From Phoebastria nigripes (lineage: Eukaryota; Chordata; Aves; Procellariiformes; Diomedeidae): a DNA stretch of 64,000 nt. Both the position numbers and the translations under genes were made by a program. The notes beneath the pieces are model-generated. The model saw nothing but the letters and a program-made list of their open reading frames with translations. It was not told the origin of the DNA and did not search any database. The stretch covers positions 2,008,363 through 2,072,362 of the forward strand of contig JAYKAV010003099.1 in assembly GCA_035582835.1 (NCBI GenBank). The letters run 5' to 3'. Within the stretch, counting starts at the first letter, position 1, and the number at the start of each line of letters is the position of its first letter. Below, piece by piece: positions 31,038 through 41,709 of this stretch.

Positions 31038-31103
31038 TTGAGTGAGTTCTGTGCCCATCAGGATGAGAAAGCAGAGGGTCAGGAGCTTGCTTGCCGGTTG
31101 CAT
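31038..31103 (-). CDS. OLFM1: OLFM1 first exon A (signal peptide)
   Basis: These 22 codons run from MQPASKLLTLCFL to GTELTQ and end at donor CAA|gtaggt in phase 0, ready to join VLPTN of exon 2. It is a short cleavable signal peptide: basic K6, Leu/Phe/Ile-rich core, polar end. An in-frame TAG five codons upstream fixes this ATG as the start, although the codons between (NWVRD) still resemble the longer mammalian leader (…WQRD before MHPARK). Exon A lies 11.6 kb upstream of exon B, so the A promoter transcript crosses the B promoter. Confidence 0.94.
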
Positions 31104-31118
31104 GTCTCGCACCCAGTT

Positions 31119-31133
31119 CTAGGCACCTTGCAT
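31119..31133 (-). promoter_or_regulatory. Mini-uORF in OLFM1 A leader (4 codons)
   Basis: ATG CAA GGT GCC TAG lies 15 nt before the exon A start and in the same frame. It ends just before the conserved NWVRD codons and so blocks a longer N-terminus from any upstream ATG. Confidence 0.55.
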
Positions 31134-31418
31134 ACAGATCACCTCCCGGGCGAGTCTCCCTGTGCCGATCACCGAGCGCCTCGCTGCCTCCTCAGTCCTT
31201 TATTGTTATTATTATTTTAATTAAAAAAAAAAAAAAAGGGAAAAAGAAAAAAAGACAACAAAATGCAATTTAAAAAAAAAAAATCAGAATGATTTTCCGG
31301 GCGGCTCTCAGCACCCCCAGGAAGCAATGCAAGAAATCTGCTTAGCAGAGCCTTCACTTTGCATATTTATTGGGATCCCAGTTTCTCTCCTCTGCTCTCG
31401 GTGCTGGCTCTCTGGCAA

Positions 31419-31438
31419 TTTTTTTTTTTTTTTTTTTT
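31419..31438. repeat. T20 tract
   Basis: Homopolymer in the exon A upstream region. Confidence 0.9.
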
Positions 31439-31560
31439 AATGGCTCCCTTGATCGAAAGACATTTGCGAGGAGAAATTCAACGGAGCACGAAATGATTAT
31501 CTCTGCTATTGCCAAAAGTTTGCCTTGAAAAGGGGGGGTGATGGGGAGAGGACAGGGATT

Positions 31561-31580
31561 AAAAAAAAAAAAAAAAAAAA
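31561..31580. repeat. A20 tract
   Basis: Homopolymer, opposite in composition to the T20 tract 120 bp away. Together they could exclude nucleosomes upstream of exon A. Confidence 0.9.
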
Positions 31581-33047
31581 GAAGGAATTGGTAGGGCTGG
31601 CTACTAGCAGGGGATGGCTGTGGAACAGGATGTGACATCAACTAAGGCGGGGGAAATTTAACTAAACACGGCAAAGGGAGAGGGGGAAAACCAGCCTCGG
31701 GAGCGGCGGTGCAGGGCGAGCAGGGCCGGGCGAGGGGGGATGCTGCGGCGGCGGCGGCCCCGCGGGGAGCAGCGCTGGGGCTGGGGCTTGAGCAGGGGGG
31801 GTTTAACCCCCTCCCTCCCCGCCACCCGGGAGCTCAAGGACCTGCTCAGCTGCCCCCGCTCTCCAGGGGTGCCTGGGGCGGGGGGGGGGGGCGCAGAGGG
31901 ATCTCATCCCCCTTAAATACCAACCCCCGAGCAAAGATGCCTTCCCAAACCAAGCCCTCCAGGAGGGCTGTGAGCAACACCCACTGTAAGGCTCATATCC
32001 AAATTAATTTAAGGCAGTAGGAGCAAAGTGACAACCCTCTTGCTCTGCAGGGCATCCTCCTTTGCATCCGCTCCCAGCACCCTGCCAGGGTCCTGCTGGT
32101 GCATCAGGGGCTTGGCCAGGGGGGCTGCAGGCAGTGCCCACCCCACACTGCTCTGGCTGTCCCCTTCCCCTCCCCAAGGTCCATGGGGACTGTTACCCCT
32201 CATTTCTCTCTCACACACACTCCTTGAATACTTTCTAAACCTCAGTTTTCCCAGGACCTCATAAATACTATTAAGTCTCATAGTATCTGACAATGCAGGT
32301 GAATGGCATCATCTCCCTTTTCCAGAGGTGAGAAATGTAATGCAGATCATCTTCTCTTAATGATTGTTGAATGTTTTAATAGAAATCACTTGCCACAGGC
32401 CTGCAATTAGCAGAGGCCCCACAAGAGGATTTTCCCCCTTGATTGCTCATTGCAAAGGTTTCTTCTTCTGGAGTCCTCTGGTACTGGTTATTACTGGAGC
32501 AGGAGGTGGGCTCTCTGTAGTGATGAGCTGACATAGGGCCTTTTCCAAGTCCTGGGATCACAGAGCACAGCCTTTGGCAGAAACCAGGAAATTTGCAGCA
32601 CGGTGACCCCAGGCTGAGGCTCAGTGGTGACAAACAGCTGAGAACAAACTGGAAAAAGATTTCTGTGTGTTGCCATCAGCAAATGTCCAAGGGAAGGTTG
32701 CCCCGGATCTCCTAAGAGTGGGTTTCAGCAGCACCCTGCAGCTTCAGGCAGCTCTTCTCTAGGAAGGTAATCAACACATTAGTTTAAAGAGAGCTTAGAA
32801 AAAGGCAGTCCAGAGAGCAGCTATAGGAAAGCTGGCATGTCTGACCATCCCACATAGATCTATCTTTAATATACTTCCCTCAGCACCTCCCTTTAAGGTC
32901 AATGCTTTATAGCCCATAAAAGCTGAGGACCTTTAAAAAGCATTAAGCTCCCCTTGACTTTATCAAGAGCAGCGCAATAAGGCCAAAAGCATCAGTGGTG
33001 CGACAGGGTTTGAACACATCCTCCCCTGCTGCCTTAGAAGGTTGTGG

Positions 33048-33072
33048 TTTTTTTTTTTTTTTTTTTTTTTTT
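33048..33072. repeat. T25 tract
   Basis: The longest homopolymer in the window, flanked by gtgg and accac, which are mutually complementary. Confidence 0.9.
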
Positions 33073-34870
33073 ACCACGGGCATCACCTTCCCCCTGGCAG
33101 GGATCGCAGTTGGACGCCCTGCCCGTGAATCGGTTCTCACCAAAAATCAGGGGAGGGAAGGGGGACTAGCGAATTACACGTATTTCTCTGCTGGGTGCAC
33201 TGTTTAAAGTGCCTTCAAAAACCACCTGAGCAGCTTCCTATTAACCCTGTGACACAAGGCAGCATGTCATTGATGCGGCTCAGGATGCACCATGTGAGGG
33301 TCCAGATGCAGCTGGNGCTCACAGGGCTTAAAATAGATGTGAGAGGTGCAGAAGACTAGCAATGAGAGTTTCTTTCACACAAAAATTTTCGATGGTGAGA
33401 TCAGCTTCACCTTAAGTTGCTGGGACCATGGAGGGTGACTTCAGTTTGGGTGTCAGACCTCAGAACAGGAGAACTCCGCCTTGTTTTCCACAGTGGTACT
33501 GAAAAAGCACCTTTTCCAAGTCAGCAGCAGCATATCCCCAAAGGGGAATCTCTTTTCTCCCCCTCCTTTGCTTTTATACACATCTAGCTTCATTGACCTT
33601 CATGGTAATAGTCACGGCTTGCACCTGGGTAAATGGCAAAAGCATCAGCTCTGCAATTTGTTTTAATTTATTCCTCTTTTGAAGTNTTTCTTTAATTAGT
33701 ATCAAGAACCTTGTTATTGAACTTGAGCTCCAGGCTCCAGAGTGTGAGGCCCTGTACGGTCCTTCCTCTGGGAAAGAGCCCTGTCCCATGGAGCACCGCT
33801 CCCAGGATGTAAATCATAGAAACCAAGAGAAATAAAAGGAAAAAATTGCCCAGTGTGACACAGCAGAGGAGCCTGGGAACACAACCCGGATCTTTTGATT
33901 CCCACAGTGTCTTACCCAGACTTTGAAAAATACCTCCAGAACTTTGGAAAGCTCTAGAGAACCTGCCCATGGAGTGCAACTAAAGAGGCTCCAGCTCTTT
34001 TACCAGCAAAAGGGAGGGCTGAGGGNAGGCTGCCCGGGGGAAGGTTTCTGTACCTGAAGGCTCTTTTATCTGATAAAAAAAGTCAAAGCAAGAGTCCACA
34101 GTTTGGAGTAGAAATAGGACCTGTTCTTTTCCTCAGGGGAGGATAATCAGACTGTGAAATAACTCGGCTGAAGGCACGGTGCCCTCTCCATTGCTTGACA
34201 TAGTTAAATCAGAGCCAAGAGCCTTTCCGAAAGATGCATCCTGGCTCCTCCAGAAATTACAGGCAAGATGCCTTCAATGAAACTCTGCTGCGCGATGCAG
34301 GAGAGGAGATCAAAACACTTCTCATTTCTCATCTTGATTTATAAGATGTGATTTAGGCCGGCACCCTGCTCCCTACACCACGCTGCCCTCCTGCAGCCCA
34401 CTGCCGGGATGCAGGCTTGCCTTCAGCGCAGAAGCACCACACGGGCAGGGGTCGGCAGGGGACGGCAGGCAGCCCCTTCCTCTGCGCTGGGAACTGGAGG
34501 CATCTTCAGAGCCACGACACGGGCAGCTGGGTGCTGCCATGCATTGCGGGGACAGGCATATGGTTCCTTCTTTGGGTCTCGACTGAGGATGCTGAAGCTC
34601 CCCTGGCAGCCAGCGAACTCCTGCCTGACCCTGCCTCCCTCTGGGCTGGGTTTTGGCTGGTTTGGTCCTTTCACAGCGGACCTCGCAGAGCCCCATCCAC
34701 TGCTTTCCCTGCACAGAGCCAGATGGTGGCCTTTAATTCACATGGTCTAGTTCTCTCTGCCCTTTACTAGGATCTAGATTTAAAGAACAAAACTCTCTGT
34801 TTTCTCCTCAAAGAGCAGGGTGATGGTCTCCCTCACTGGGAGCTTTCCTGGCTCTGCAATCTCCTCTCAC

Positions 34871-34944
34871 CTGCCGCCTTTCTGAACATCTCTCGCGGAG
34901 CCAAGTGCCTCTTGCTCCCTGGGGTCCTGGTCTCTTCCTCCCCG
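34871..34944 (-). other. Candidate upstream sense exon
   Basis: Acceptor atagccttcatctcag and donor GGCGGCAG|gtgaga enclose 74 nt that are open in all three frames. It is 3.8 kb upstream of exon A on the same strand. Confidence 0.2.
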
Positions 34945-37900
34945 CTGAGATGAAGGCTATTTCAGGCATGGTGAAAATAGCTTCATGGTGCTTTGTTACC
35001 TACAGAAAGGCACATTGCAGACNCAGTTTTTTCAAAAGATCTGTTTTCACACTCAATTGTCCTGCCTTTTGTATAAATTCAGTGAAGATGCCTTCCCGTC
35101 TTTCTTGTGCCCTTTCCCCTGAAATTTTGGTGTCAGGTGTACCAGGGTGAACCTTTACTGAAGACACAGATGTTGAAATGCTCCTTAAGCCCAGCCCTGC
35201 TGTCTGCTGCTCCCTGCATGGGCATCTCCTGCAGAAAACCACGGGAAAGTGAATTTCTTCCTGGGAAGTGGGTTCCCTGCCTGGTCCCCCCAACTGGCGT
35301 ATGATCATCCTGGTACTGCCCAATTTCTCTTTGCTGGGATGCCAAGGGATGCCCCACACCAAGGAGGACTCTCCCAGGGCTGCCAGCCTGGTGTGCTTGA
35401 TTCACAGGAGCCAGGGTGGCCGTCGAGAAGAGCTGGGAGGTTAAAGTCAGCTCTGGCAGCACTGATACAACCAGAAGACAAAAGAAAGTGAACTCAATGG
35501 AACAGGAGACATCTTCCACTTGCAATCATTCGGACAAAGAAGTAGGTGACTTTCAGAAGCCCCAGGCTGGATATGATGACACCAACAGTCCTTCAGCCCT
35601 TGTATTTAGCCTCATCCCCTGCTTGCGACACCAAGGAGGGATGGAGAGCAATCTGCGCCTCCAGGAGCAACCACAAATAATTTGCACAGTCAAAATCCTC
35701 ACTGGGGTGAAACAGGCAACCAAATTCATGGGACAGGTTTTGCAGCAGCTCCAAGGGAGACACGGCCATTTTCATTTGCTTCTGCTGATGGCTGGACTTG
35801 GACGAGCCACCCAGCAGCACAACCTGCCCTTTCCCCAGCACAGCTCATCCTCTGCAAAAAGCTCTCCATTCTCCGGGCGGGAAGGGCTGTGCTACCTGGT
35901 GGTAAATACCCAAATTGAGCATTGCAATTGAACCACACTGGACAATGGCTCCACCAAACACAAACCCCAAGGAGACTACTTCATGGACCAATTTAGGGAT
36001 ATACATTTGTAAAACCTTCCTGTCTCCTCCCCTGTTCATCACTCTTGTACAATCAGTGAGGCCAGACGGATCTTGTCCCCTCCCAGGGCTGCTGGCTNGG
36101 CTGACATTTTGATGGTGGTCCTTCAAGGGCTGCCCAGTGTAAAACTGATTTTCCACATAGACCCAAACTGTTGATCCCTTTGTCAGAAAAATGTCAGGGG
36201 GAGAGATGCCAGGCACGAGCATCGCTGTCATGGGGCTTCAGAGTGTGTGACAGGAGGACTTGCTGCAAGGACCCCTCTGGGAGCACTCATTCAGCATGCA
36301 GCGATGGGTTAGTGGCACCTGATACTCGAGGAGTGGGCAATCTATTCTCAGAGGAAATCATACCTGTGTGATCCTCCTGAGTAGCCCATTTCATGCAGCC
36401 AGACTCAATGATGAACACAGGATGTTTTCTTCTGGCAGCCGGGATGCCACCGTGGCTGTCTGTGCAATAGTTTTTCCTCTTATCTTCTCTTAGGAATTGT
36501 CTTGGGATCCCAGGTACAGATACTGGGGATGAATTTCTCCATTGGTGGTTTTTACTGGCATCAACCCAAAAGAAGGCAAAACCTGGTGTTTCTTGGAAAA
36601 TTGGCCCACTCTCGTAGAAGATGCTAATATGGACAGCAGGGGTGGAGACACCTGAACAAAGCTGTACATCCAGCCTGCCCATGGTCATTTAACGTCCTTT
36701 TCCTTCCCTTATAAAGTGGAAATACTTTTGGAAAATAGCCCCCTTTTCTTGCAAGTTTATACAGCATATAATCCAAAGTGGCTCTGGGCCATGATCAGAC
36801 AGTGCTGTGGTCCAAACAGTAAATCTAAATTAACGCACTTCCTCCTGTTTCGTTACCAACTTCTGTAGCATCCCTGATGAGGGTGCGGGCTTGGCTCTGC
36901 TCCCTTTCCAGGGGCAAAGGCACCACAAAGCCGTACGTGCTGCTTTAAGGCAGGGCTCCANGTACCTCGGGCAGAGCATCACCATAACGTGATGCGGCAG
37001 TTGCTAAGGTAACAGCACCAACATATTTTTTCATGAATAGCAAAGCAAATTGTCATGGAACAGTAAAACCCACATACATTGTCAGGATATATGGTTCTGT
37101 TGCCCCAAGGTTACAAGTATTTACAGGCTGTTTATTTTTTTTCCCTCTTGAAAAATGATCCTACATGTGCCCGTGTACTCTTTATGTCCAGAAACATCTT
37201 GTTTGCAGCTACCTTTGTCCACTCACAACAGAGACACCAAACTGATGCAGTGTGTTTGGCCAATGCACACGAGGGGGCTTCATCTGGAGCTTCCAAATCA
37301 CACCCCATGCCTGAGCCTGCTCTTTGCTTTGCTCTTTGCCTGCCCCAGCTGAACACCTCTTCAATAACTGGCCCCTTAATGCCTCCACACCACCCGCAGG
37401 AGAGCCTCTATGGACATGCAGAGTGCACTGGTCATGAGGATGGCATGGAATAGCCATGGATTAGCCAAGTCAGAAAGGTGACAACACCCCCAGGACCCAC
37501 ACAGACTCAGTAGGAAGGACCATGGAGCAGGAATAGGGCTCTCCCCACTCCAGCTGGGAATGGGAGCTGGAGAAGGTTATGCTTTTTCCTCGGTGTTGAG
37601 CACAGGCAGACCTAATGCTCAGGGCGAGGGACTCGGTCACACCATCATCAGCGGGCGGTGGGGAGCAGAGCTGTGGGGTGTCAGGAGCAGCCTCTGTCCA
37701 GGAGGGACACGATGCTTCGGCAAATGCCTTCCACGGTCTGCTCACATCTTTGCTGCAGAATGAATGTTCACATGGACACTGGAAAAGCTGCCTCAGTATC
37801 TGCCCATACCCTGACGTGCTGTAAACAACCTAGGGCCAATTTCAGCTGATTTCAGGCAAATTTCACGGATTTACCTCCTTCTCTGAGGACCTGCTCTCTT

Positions 37901-38013
37901 GGGCTGTTGATTTGGGGTCAGGCAAGGCCACTTCCCTTGTATTTTCACCTGCTGTCTCAGCACTGGGGATTCAAAAGGCACCCACAGGACAGAGGAGATA
38001 GGAATGAAAAGCA

Positions 38014-38031
38014 AGATGCATGCATGCATCT
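38014..38031. repeat. 18-bp perfect palindrome
   Basis: AGATGCATGCATGCATCT reads the same on both strands. It is built from ATGC repeats. Confidence 0.9.
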
Positions 38032-39674
38032 GAAAACATGGCATGATTTTTTTTTAAGAAAACATCTCTCATTCTCTGCAGCTCTTCACCTTCTTGCTCA
38101 GAAGTGGGTTGAGGAGCAGACACCGCCAGACTTCAATTCATCCACTAATGCTTCAGGGAGACCAAGTGAGAACAGGTCAGAAACCAGCAGCATGCATGAG
38201 GAATGGTAAGAACCAGCCTTTTCCATCAGAGGGAAGAAATAATATAGCAGCTGAAGAAACGGGGAGGTGCAGAAGACAAATAATAGGAAGGGAACTGGAA
38301 AAGACAGACCTAATGGCAAGAGAAAAACCAAATGCCATCCAGGTTGATTTTTTTATAACGTTTGCAGCTTGTCTCTTTGTTTGCTGCACTGAATCAGCAC
38401 ACGGCTGGCAGCGGCAAAGAGGACAGGGCAGTGGATGGATGTGTGAAACAGCAGCATCAGTGACATGCAGCCTCGGGAGCATCCAGCCTTGGCACTGCAG
38501 CCAGCTATGCGCCTCCAATTTCTGCGAGATGCCGAGTCCTTTCCCCATTGCTGCATGAAGTCTCCGATGACCCCAAGGCGAAGTCTGCTGTCAACTGCAG
38601 TGCCCCAGGCAGGAACAGATTTGTTACAGTCTTCTCCCTATAATTTGTCTTGAGTTCCCTTTTCCCGTTGCAAGCAGCATGCAGGTATTTTGCCTTTGTG
38701 TCCTAGCGACTTCCCAGAGTCTTTACAGGTGTATCCAAAATTTCCAGATGGTTGCACAGCTAGTTCCATTAGCAGCATTGTGTTTTCCTTTGCTTTCTGG
38801 TACGGTCATATTTTTTCCCTCATCAAACGCTTCAGTCCAAGCCTCACAGTTGGAAATTTTGTTTTGCTGCTTTTAAAGAGTAGAACAGTGCCTTTCCTGG
38901 CCTCTTCATTCTCCAAATAATTCAAGGACCTGAGCAAGAGAGATAAAACCGCATGCCAGGCATACCTGGTGCAGGAGGGCAGAATATTCTGAAGCAGCCG
39001 GTCACAGCTCCTCTGCAAACACCGCCTTCCTTCCCGGCACTTTAAAGTGGTTTTTGCACTTGATATATTCTCTTCGAAAGAAAACAAAATCCACATTAGC
39101 AGATTTTAAAGGGCTTGCAGGCTTCCCAGCAGCCTTGAACTCACACAAGGGTCAATGCTTCATGATAACAAACTCATCTGCTACCCAAGCTAGGCAAAAC
39201 CTCCAGCATATTCCTGGTGTTTCTGACACCTGGAGGGAATCCACACTTTATACCACATTTTCGTATCAACAAATGGGGTCAAGGAGGATAACAACTAACA
39301 TCAGAGACTCAAGGAGCCCGAGTCACCCAGGGAAGATTGCCTTGTGCAGTTTAGCAGCCTGATCTCTTTTAAAATAGCACTAAATTGTGCATCCTTGCTT
39401 GAGAAGCCCCTTGCTTGGGAGAGATTTCAGCAGGCAAACAATAGCTGGAAAAGGTGAGAGTCAAGTCGTTTTGCAGAGTTTACCTCTTTCTTTTTATTTG
39501 CGGTATGCGGATAACAGGCTGACTGGTTTATGGGGCTTTGTGGTGTGCTCTCCAAGAGTTTCCGTGGTATTTCTGGAGGGCAGCTATTAGATGGAAAGCA
39601 GCATTTGCTACTGTTCAGGGTTCTGCCCTCTCAGACATTTTGCAACTACTGGAAAGATGCAAAAAGCCTCAGTC

Positions 39675-39726
39675 AAAAAAAAAAAAAAAAGAGGATAAAT
39701 TAAAAAAAAAAATTAAAAAGAAAAAC
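39675..39726. repeat. A-rich low complexity
   Basis: Runs of A16, A11 and shorter, separated by gaggataaatt and tt. Confidence 0.85.
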
Positions 39727-41664
39727 AATACATTCCTGAATTTCCAGAAGTAATATTGGCTCACAGGGAGGGAAGTGCAGACAACAGCTTATGTTGCTAA
39801 AAAAACAAGTTTGCACTGTTTTGGGTTCAGCGTTTTAGCCAACTGCTGAGAACTTTAGAGTAAATCTCAGCATTTCCCAGGGCCCAGATTGCATATTGGA
39901 CCATATACCCTGAAATGTTTTTATTTAATTTGAGTCCACATTATGCTGCCTACATATGGTGACACACACATTTCATTTTATGTAGCAGATGCTGCTTTGC
40001 TATTGAGAATGTAATATACTGAGTACATTATAGTATCATTTGGTCTAGGGTAACTGCAGTGTTTTTTAACTCTGATTAGCCTTAATTTTAAACCTGATTT
40101 CCTAAGGAAATGAAGCCTATGACATCCCGCTCTGTNTTCAGTGCATGCTGTACATCCGTTTGCTTGTCCATCATTCTCCTATTTCTTTAGAGCTGGGGGA
40201 CCAATTTCAATGCAGTAGGGGAAAACCCAGTTTGCTTCCCCTCACACTGCACAAAATGACTTCATGTGGGAGATTAAGTTCCCGATAGAGGTTCATGAGT
40301 CCTGGGAAACCGTGCTGACATAGCATTTTCCCCTAAATTGTAAGCACTTGTGAAAATTAAAGAGATAATGGTAATAAGGCCATTCTCCAGCAGCACTTGG
40401 GAAGAGGTATCAGTCAGGCTGAGTTGTGCCACTCTGCATAGTGACAAAAGCCCATCTCAGTTTTAATTAGAAGCTGATTAAAGTCTACAAGTGATTTCAG
40501 CTTTGCTGACCTCCCTGCTAGCTCACCCTGTGGTCCCCCAGTTTGATCCGCAGAGACCAGTTTCCCGTTCCAGCAGCAATCGCGTCGCATCGGGGCAGTC
40601 CCGGCGTCAAGGGGGTGATGTTTGGCCACAGCTCTGACTCCATCCTGCTGATTGCATCCAACCCACCCGCTCTCGTTTTTCAGATGATTTCCACAGAATC
40701 AGCAGAGCTCTTTTAGGAGGCAGCGGGGCACAGCTGTGACTGAAACAAATGGCACTGGGAAAGCCAGGCAACGTGTTTCTGCAGCTAATGTTGATGGTGC
40801 TCTGCACTTCTCTGACACTTCTCAGCAAAATATCATGAGAGAATAAATAGCAGAATAACTGCACGCCCGTGCCCACCGTTCAGCTGGCACAAACAAGAGC
40901 TTGGTCTTTCTTTAAGAGACCAGACACGGTGGGGTCTTCCCCCCACGGATCTCCAGAGCTTGGACCAAAGTGTTTGGGGAACAGGCTTGTGCGCCACGGG
41001 CCAGCAAGGGGAGCGGGTCTGCGGGAGGACAAGAGCTGGCAGCATCACCGTGCTCGCCTTGCAGGGACCCCCACTGCCCCAACGCCGGGCTGCCGGGACC
41101 TCAGCCACCTCGTCGGCTGTGCCCGCCGCGGCGGAGGCGATGCCTGGGCAGATGCCCGGCGCAGCCAACACCCCGGGCTCCGCACAGCCCCCAATTCATG
41201 AACTTTGCTGTGATACAGTACAGACACTGCCAAGAATGGCCATAAACAGCACTTAATGATGCATAATATATGAAAATGGCTCATGCTGAGCTTTTAGATA
41301 CAGAAGGATTTTTTTTCTCTTAATACTGTTACAACATTCTCCTGCAGCCATGGAAGCGCCGTCATAAATATTTAAAAGGAGGTTTAAAAGACCCAATCTG
41401 TGCGGATTGAATATTTATGGCCACCAAACCCCTGACCTTTGGATTTAGGGTACGGCATACATAAAGCAGCCTTATTAAACTGTACACCACAGGTCAGCCT
41501 GGGGATCAAATCCAGACTGAAATCTCCTTCTGAGATTTTTAAAGTTCCTAGTGGTAAACAAACAGAGTGCAATAAATAGGGATTTCAGTCGGGGGAGAGG
41601 CGGGGTGTGCGAGGGTGAGCAAGACCTGCGAGGCTGCACGGGGCCGGGGCTCTCCTCCCCTCAC

Positions 41665-41709
41665 CTGGGGAACAGCCCAAATTCCCCAGGGGCCTCACTT
41701 TTCCAGCAT
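41665..41709 (-). other. Candidate small upstream sense exon
   Basis: 45 nt between acceptor tgtttgctctgctttag and donor TCCCCAG|gtgaggg. It begins with ATG but stops after four codons. Confidence 0.18.

Larger units (their letters stand above)
31104..31910 (-). promoter_or_regulatory. Leader and promoter region of exon A
   Basis: In gene sense this runs from a CpG-rich block (31690-31910) through A/T tracts (31561-31580, 31419-31438, 31223-31237) into the A leader. A minus-strand AATAAATATGCAAAG near 31368-31382 could serve as an AT-rich core or octamer-like element. No clear TATA box with correct spacing can be assigned and the start site is not determined. Confidence 0.5.

Noticed and set aside
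35416..35931. 171-codon plus-strand frame, the longest without Ns
   Set aside because: No family resemblance and no splice or poly(A) support. With about 128,000 codons in six frames, roughly one or two frames of this length are expected by chance.
36287..36688. 133-codon minus-strand frame ending near a CACACAG|gtatga donor
   Set aside because: The donor is fair but no good acceptor or homology was found, and the frame length is expected by chance.
37262..37285. CTCF-like core (cacgagggggc)
   Set aside because: Differs from the consensus at key positions, and short G-rich matches are frequent here. No insulator claim can be made.
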